From Margaritifera margaritifera (taxonomy: Eukaryota > Mollusca > Bivalvia > Unionida > Margaritiferidae), in contig JAQPZY010001471.1 in assembly GCA_029931535.1 (NCBI GenBank), forward strand, positions 2,350,501-2,414,500: a stretch of DNA of 64,000 nt, in the 5' to 3' direction. The position numbers and the translations under genes were made by a program. This document shows, piece after piece, positions 58,041 through 64,000 of this stretch. Position 1 is the first letter of the stretch, and every line of letters begins with the position of its first letter. A model generated the notes under the pieces. It was not told the origin of the DNA, did no database searches, and saw only the letters and a list, made by a program, of their open reading frames with translations.

Positions 58041-60097
58041 AATCTAAATGTACATGCGGTAAACTTAGTTAAGCGCCCAAAAACCTTTGAAAGTATAGAA
58101 TTGTGGGGTAGGTATAATGATTTAAGCAGTCTGTTCTTGTGGCACATGTCCACTAGGTAGACACCTGCTGACCATGCCTCAACATCTTTAAACTCGGGGT
58201 GTGTGTGTGTGTGTGTGTAGTTGCTTGCACTATGAGATGGAATTGTCTTATTTCTTCGTTCTAAATATCAATTTGCCCAATCAAAAATGGAGACAGTCAC
58301 ATGAAGAAATATGTATTGACTACCAAAACATTCGCATAAAACCAAGTTAAAAAACATACGCATTATTATAGTCTTCATTATAAATACTTATGTAAAATAT
58401 TTGATATGGTTTAGTGTATTTATTTCCTTTGATATGTCATAATATTTTCAGAGAATAAATGAAAGACTAAAAGATCTCAAATGAAAGACTTGCAACATCT
58501 GCCAAATGGCTGTATTTCTCAATCAAATAAATTTTGTGCCACTGTACCTTCCGAAGAAAGAGAGTCACACTCGCTTTATGTTGCAATTCAGTTTAGAAAA
58601 TCCGTTTTTAGAAAGAAAACCAAACATGATTTGTTTACAGTTTTTGAGTTATCCAACTGGGGAACATTACCCTCTCAATTTTATCTTTCTTTAAAAAAAA
58701 AAAACGCCGTGCGTTGAGCCATTTAAAAAAAATCGGAGCTAATATGTTTTGGTTTAATGACTAAAGATTACTCTATTAAGAAAATATGACACATTTTTTT
58801 CTCTAAAGTCTCCATCAAATTTAAATCGATGAATCAATCAAACTGTCTATCTCTCTATTTATCTATCTATACTTGCAGAAATGGTTGCTAGTAGAACCTT
58901 TGATACATTCATATATTCTGTTACAAAGGCTGGTTTTGCAATTGGTGCGAAGAATTATACAGCTTGACAGTTATGCTTTCTAGAAATTCAATCAATTTTC
59001 CAAACTGTTACTAAGGCGGAATGCTTTTATTTATTTCCTCTTCTAAGTTTTGCATCTTTTCTTATTACTTTATCGCAAAATTTAAATGCCAACGGCATTG
59101 CAGCTTACTCTGTAATGAATTCAACTCCGCAAGTGGAAGATATGTTCTATGCATCACAACAAGCTCTACAGATTTCTAATAAAATTGATTCTTGACTTTT
59201 TGTCAATTAACGGTTTCCTTTTCTCAGTTACGAGCTACCGTAAGCTCCAACGTTTGATTAATTATTGGCTGTGGAATATAACTGAGTATAGAGTAAGTTT
59301 GCATCGAGGTCGACAGTAATTGTTAATAGCTGTAGAGTGAGCGGCTTATAGTTCATATGAGACGGAAATTAATGATTTGAAATCTTCAAGGTTCCAGAAA
59401 CTGAATAACTGATTGCTGTTATTGCTTCTGTATGTTTAAATGAAATTCGATCCTAACGATTTCGTTTCTATACTTGCATCTGACTTCTTGCATTTTCGCA
59501 GCGTTTTTCGTGTTTTGAGGTAGTTTAACACATCTGCGTCAAAATAGCTGATGTAGATTTCAGTACCAATGTGTCAAAAAAGTTTTTGTTTGACTCATGT
59601 ATAAAATATCCAGTCCATTTTGTACCCCGGTTTATCATACTAACCTAGCGTGTCAGTTCTTGAATCAATATCGATAACCTACAGATTCTTGCAAGGTTAT
59701 AATCGTCCGCATTATTATATTATTGTATCACTCATTCTTCATTTTCTTGCATTATGCTGTTTACTTCCGTCCTTTTCAACTTATAAAATGCGTTTATATC
59801 AATTACATTTATTACATGAAACTATCAAAGCCTCAGTCTCCAAAAAAAGATTAAAGTCTACCAGGGCCATGTAATTGTAAAGCTGGCAACTATTACAGCT
59901 TTCATGGAGTAAGTCGATTGCGATTACGAGACTTCAGTTGACGGGGCAAAATAGTATCGAACGGTCGCCTGCAACCGCAGTGATGAACTCGATTACATTT
60001 CGAACAAGATTTAAAAAACCACTCACGCGTATATTCAAATAATTGGAACAGATTCCTTTAGGCTTGAAAGCCCATTCTGAGTTTCCAGGCCAAAATC
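58041..60097. other. Unrecognised non-coding sequence
   Basis: A GT tract lies at 58198-58219. Open frames of 60-80 codons at 58.5 and 59.65 kb have no recognisable domain. No gene is supported. Confidence 0.4.
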
Positions 60098-60098
60098 G

Positions 60099-60099
<1 letters not shown>

Positions 60100-60179
<80 letters not shown>
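60100..60179. repeat. TA microsatellite
   Basis: A TA tract of about 80 bp, followed by GTCTTCGTCAAAGGCAATAA. Confidence 0.95.
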
Positions 60180-60183
<4 letters not shown>

Positions 60184-60516
60184 TCGTCAAAGGCAATAAT
60201 ACAACAGAGACAAACAATATACACAAAAGTAAACAAATATTGAATTTTCAAAACTTTGCATGATTATGGATCTAACAGAATTGTTATTTTAAAATTGTGG
60301 ATATCGCGCTTTATTGGTTTGAACTCCGATGATAAAACGGCAACCGATTTGGTTTTGAGCTACATAAGGAGGAACAAGAACGCCATCTATTTTTTAATAT
60401 AAAGTAATTGCATTTGACAAAGACTCAATGAGAGTCGAAAGCGCTTATTCTATTTAAAAGAAAAATAGTTTTGCACAGTTCGTTGACAGTTTTTTTTTTA
60501 CAGTTATCTTAATCAA

Positions 60517-60586
60517 TCCTTGACACATGCAATGCCTTGATCCAGTGCACTTGAAAGGAATGTTATTCGCCATATGATTTGCTATC

Positions 60587-60665
<79 letters not shown>

Positions 60666-60732
60666 TACAAGTCACACGGCAAATAACATTCTTTCAAGCA
60701 TAGGATCAAAATGATCGTGTTGGTCAGGGAAA
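60517..60732. mobile_element. TA array enclosed by inverted-repeat arms
   Basis: The left arm (60517-60582: GATCCAGTGCACTTGAAAGG, AATGTTATTCGCC) is inverted relative to the right arm (60664-60732, which read in reverse gives GATCCTATGCTTGAAAGAATG and TTATTTGCCG). The TA tract (60592-60662) forms the centre. A single arm beside another TA tract occurs at 13.57 kb, so the arm is a dispersed sequence. The mobile class is unknown. Confidence 0.55.
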
Positions 60733-61737
60733 TAATAGATAAGAAAGAAAAACTGACAAACAACAGTTCTATACAGGTGTGAAACCAGAACAAGGGCTAT
60801 CGGAATCTAATGGTTCCTTTTTCAAGATCACAAAGCCACAAAAGAAGAGTACACAACGAAACCAGAACAAAACACAAAAACGTAATTACTGAATCTACAT
60901 GATGTTTGCTGTAGATATTTACAGAAACGATACAATGAAATCAATAAATAAGACGAGCAATGTTGAACGGGGTTGAACGTTACTAGTTTTTTAGATGCAT
61001 CGTGATAAAATGCTTGTAAGGCGCAAATGGCTACAACAAAGGAATCCAATTGATGACGTAAGCAAGTAGGTCAGCAATAAAATCATTGCGCCATCTACAA
61101 TTGTCCAATTAATTCTTTTTTTTATCCCGGATCTCGTATTTTATCGAACTGGCGGTTTCTTAAACTTGTAGAAGTTATGTTCTAAATTAGTATTACATAC
61201 TTTGGTTGGTACTTATTAATAGATTAAATAAAATTAAAAAATAATAAATATTTATGCGTTTTTTAAATTTGACATATTTTACAGAAGAATGTTAGTTAAA
61301 ACCATGGCTAGAAAAAGCGAATTAATGACAGTAAAATGTGATTATGGTAACTTGGAAATTCCTTGTTACCTATGCATGGAAAAACGACCGATTGCTGGGC
61401 TTGGGCTTTTGCAGCCGGCGAATCCAAAGATATTTTTATATTTCCTATTTTCTGTACCCCATTTTGAGTTTTGAGCGATTCCAGTCAGGTTAACATCATT
61501 GATGGTGTGACATGGGGAAGAGAAACGTTTCGCCACTGGGCTCCTTTCCAGTTAATTGGTTTGCCAGTCTGATCTGTGGAGATTCATTCTAATATATAAT
61601 GCCCGTGTTTCTCCAACATATTGGGTGCCGCACACCTTGCATGCTATGAGTTAGGTCACGTTTTCTGTGTTGCACGTTATAGTATGGTTGTGAATATTTA
61701 ACTTTTCACCTTTGGCACTGTTGTTTGTAAGTTTTTC

Positions 61738-61741
<4 letters not shown>
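60733..61741. other. Unrecognised non-coding sequence
   Basis: Short open frames only. GCGCCATCTACAATTG near 61090 echoes ACGCCATCTATTTTTT near 60390, which may mark the edges of a larger element containing the TA arrays. Confidence 0.35.

Positions 61742-61800
<59 letters not shown>
61742..61800. repeat. TA microsatellite
   Basis: A TA tract of about 58 bp, followed by ACGTTTCAGCTAATTCGCC, a motif type that often borders TA arrays in invertebrate mobile elements (recollection, not tested). Confidence 0.95.
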
Positions 61801-61802
<2 letters not shown>

Positions 61803-64000
61803 AGTCTGTATTGAATTTTAAATAACAAATCCGTACGTTTCAGCTAATTCGCCTTAATCAGGTGACAGAATCCATCTATTTTTGTGTGCATAATTTCACT
61901 AAACGTTTTATGCGTACCAAAAGCCGCACATTCAACGTCTTTTTTTTTAAAATTTTGTTGTTGTTGTTGTTGTTTTTTTTTTGTTTGTTTTTTTTTAATG
62001 TTTGTGTGTTTTTCTTTTTATTTCGTATAGAGCAGTCAGCCCTGATCCACTAGATACATGACATGAATACTTTCCTTTTGTATTAGGTGTGATAATTTTG
62101 GCTTTGTATGGTAACTTATTTACTCGTGATATACTTCTTTAGCTGAGGATGCCTGAAGGCTGAATGTCAACCTTTCACCTTTTTATTTTGACGTTCGGCT
62201 TGAGCACTCAAATCCATGACGTTATAACATCAGAGAAAATAACCATAAAGTTTTATTCTACTATAAGTGTTATTTTGAATGATTACATCGTACCAGAAAC
62301 CTCCAGAGGTAACATTTAAGATTTTATAACATATGGACCTTAGAGGTTACGCCTAACGTCCAAATCAAGAGATGAACTATCTTCATTAAGTAAGGTGTCC
62401 TCAGCTACACCATATAACACATAGAGATGAGATATGGCTAGTTCACAAATAAGTAGGATCTATTTCCCCACTAATACTCACAAATTACTTTGAATTTTAC
62501 GGGATGACTCTAAAGCAGGGACCCCACAACGGATTTAGCACTAAAGTTATAAGTCTATATTTATTGCCTCCGTCGTCGATTTGTGAACATTATCATTGTT
62601 TTCAACTAATCGATATATTGTTTGTTCAGATCCCCGGTCTATGTTATCAACCCAAACAACGGCGCACCTGTTCCATCTTCTACTTGAATCTCGTGGCTAA
62701 TATGTAGAACATGCTGTAGTCTTACTCTCCCTGGTTATAAGATAGTTATGAAATGTGACATTGACATGCAAAAATTCCATCGAAATCATCTGACCTGTAA
62801 TAATGGTTGTATGTTACCGCAGTAGAGGAATATATATGAATTGTGAGAATACGCAATTATTCACATCAGGGTGGTGATGTCGAACAATATTTCGAAGTGC
62901 ATTTAATTAATTCCCTATGGAATAAAAACGATTTATGCCTGGATAATCTCAATTACCAATCATCATGCAATGGTGTTTTTATCGGGGTTTTTTTGAGTAA
63001 TATGTATACTTTTCTTCCGTGGTCACGCCACGCTTTTGTGGCAAATTTGCAGCTGTCAAATTGTATGGTATCTCGAGGCTAAGAGGGGAAGCACATCACT
63101 CAGAGGACGATGTGATGAAGAAAATGCCTTGCAATATAAATAAAGCATCCTGTCAATGTAATTACACTAAATAAGGTTTGGTAGGATTATAATTGCTAAT
63201 TTCATTGTCTCAATTAAAACAGTCTTTAAATTTCAGTCAATAATGGTAAATAAACTTTGCAAAAGCTGCAAATACAAAAAAAATTCCCTTAAAATTGAAA
63301 GAAACATTGACGTTGTGGACAATTAGTCTATATAGGAGCATGCTGTCTATAAATTGCATCAAGCTGTGAAATAAATGGAGCTTCTGATATATTTCATAGT
63401 TTTGTTGAGGCACGAATTTTCTTTCAATGCTCATACATACTCGAGAATTTGTAGTAATGAAATGAACAATACGCCTTGTATATGCACAAACATAAGTGGG
63501 TCAATGTATAAGTAATTATGTCGCTTAAGACACTAAACGGAATCCAAGCTGCCAAAGCATTATTGTGTGCAGATTTAATCACAAAATGATATTCTTGAAT
63601 AATTCCAGTAAGACTAGAATATTTTATTATCTCTGTAACCATTTTTAAGTTTAAACTGTTTATACGTGAGATGTATTGCATCTGTCATATGCAAACGCCA
63701 ATGGGTTATCACTATTACTCCTATACTAAACTATACTTATCTCGTCCTATTACCGCCATATTGGATTTTTATAAGGAATTTCTTATATGCAAGATTTACC
63801 TTCCTACCGATTGTTATCAATATTTTCATTGTTTGCCACGCATGGAGAACCTTATTCGTTATATTGATCTTGGCAAATAACGATTTAATTAATTTCCTTT
63901 TGAAAATGAATTTCACGTCTACTGTCGTTTATGGCTCGACTGATGACGTATATATTCAACTTTGTCGACGACCAATGAAAACGTTTCTTATATACATCAA
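61801..64000. other. Unrecognised non-coding sequence
   Basis: Poly-T and GTT tracts lie at about 61938-62020. Open frames of 60-85 codons have no recognisable domain. No RNA gene was seen. Confidence 0.4.

Overview
This is a eukaryotic, AT-rich, intron- and repeat-dense nuclear window. It looks like a lophotrochozoan animal, most probably a marine mollusc. The reasons are spliced class A GPCR exons of the kisspeptin/galanin/allatostatin-A type, tRNA-derived SINEs, TA-flanked foldback elements, a LINE ORF1 with three CCHC knuckles, and very many micro- and minisatellites. Nothing bacterial (operons, ribosome binding sites, CRISPR) is present. Most long reading frames are translations of tandem repeats, not genes.

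The only convincing host gene is a plus-strand peptide GPCR, incomplete at its 5' end. Exon 1 in the window (17740-17875) encodes TM3 with DRY, ICL2 and the start of TM4. Exon 2 (18481-18695) encodes TM4-ECL2-TM5. The exon for TM6-ECL3-TM7-helix 8-tail is present twice: terminal exon A at 21935-22366 and terminal exon B at 33406-33825. Both have consensus acceptors, both are phase 0 and fit the donor after 18695, both carry an FWLP motif, NPxxY and a stop, and both tails end in -TDL. No second set of TM3-TM5 exons was recognised between them. The simplest reading is one gene with two alternative 3' terminal exons; a partly duplicated gene is the alternative. The 11 kb between A and B holds a 3.5 kb array of a 40-bp repeat. 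Exons for TM1, TM2 and the N-terminus were not found and probably lie upstream of the window.

Layout: 0.2-2.3 kb, a diverged tandem duplication of about 1 kb; 3.7-6.1 kb, minisatellites; 7.2-7.5 kb, an inverted-repeat element with a second copy at 46.1-46.4 kb; 9.16-9.93 kb, a probable solo LTR; 10.1-11.1 kb, minus-strand SINEs; 13.3-16.8 kb, TA arrays, minisatellites and a SINE; 17.1-17.3 kb, a foldback element; 17.7-33.8 kb, the receptor gene; 38.3-39.25 kb, foldback elements; 39.4-41.7 kb, a LINE ORF1 pseudogene interrupted by a hAT-type MITE; 41.8-44.9 kb, a run of minisatellites including a nested 21-bp composite array; 47.7 and 54.8 kb, SINEs; 48.3 kb, a foldback element; 48.7-52.05 kb, minisatellites; 55.6-55.75 kb, a possible promoter; 60.1-61.8 kb, TA arrays, one held between inverted-repeat arms. 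The rest is unrecognised non-coding sequence.

All calls come from reading the sequence. No database search, splice predictor or RNA data were available; copy numbers and repeat boundaries are approximate.
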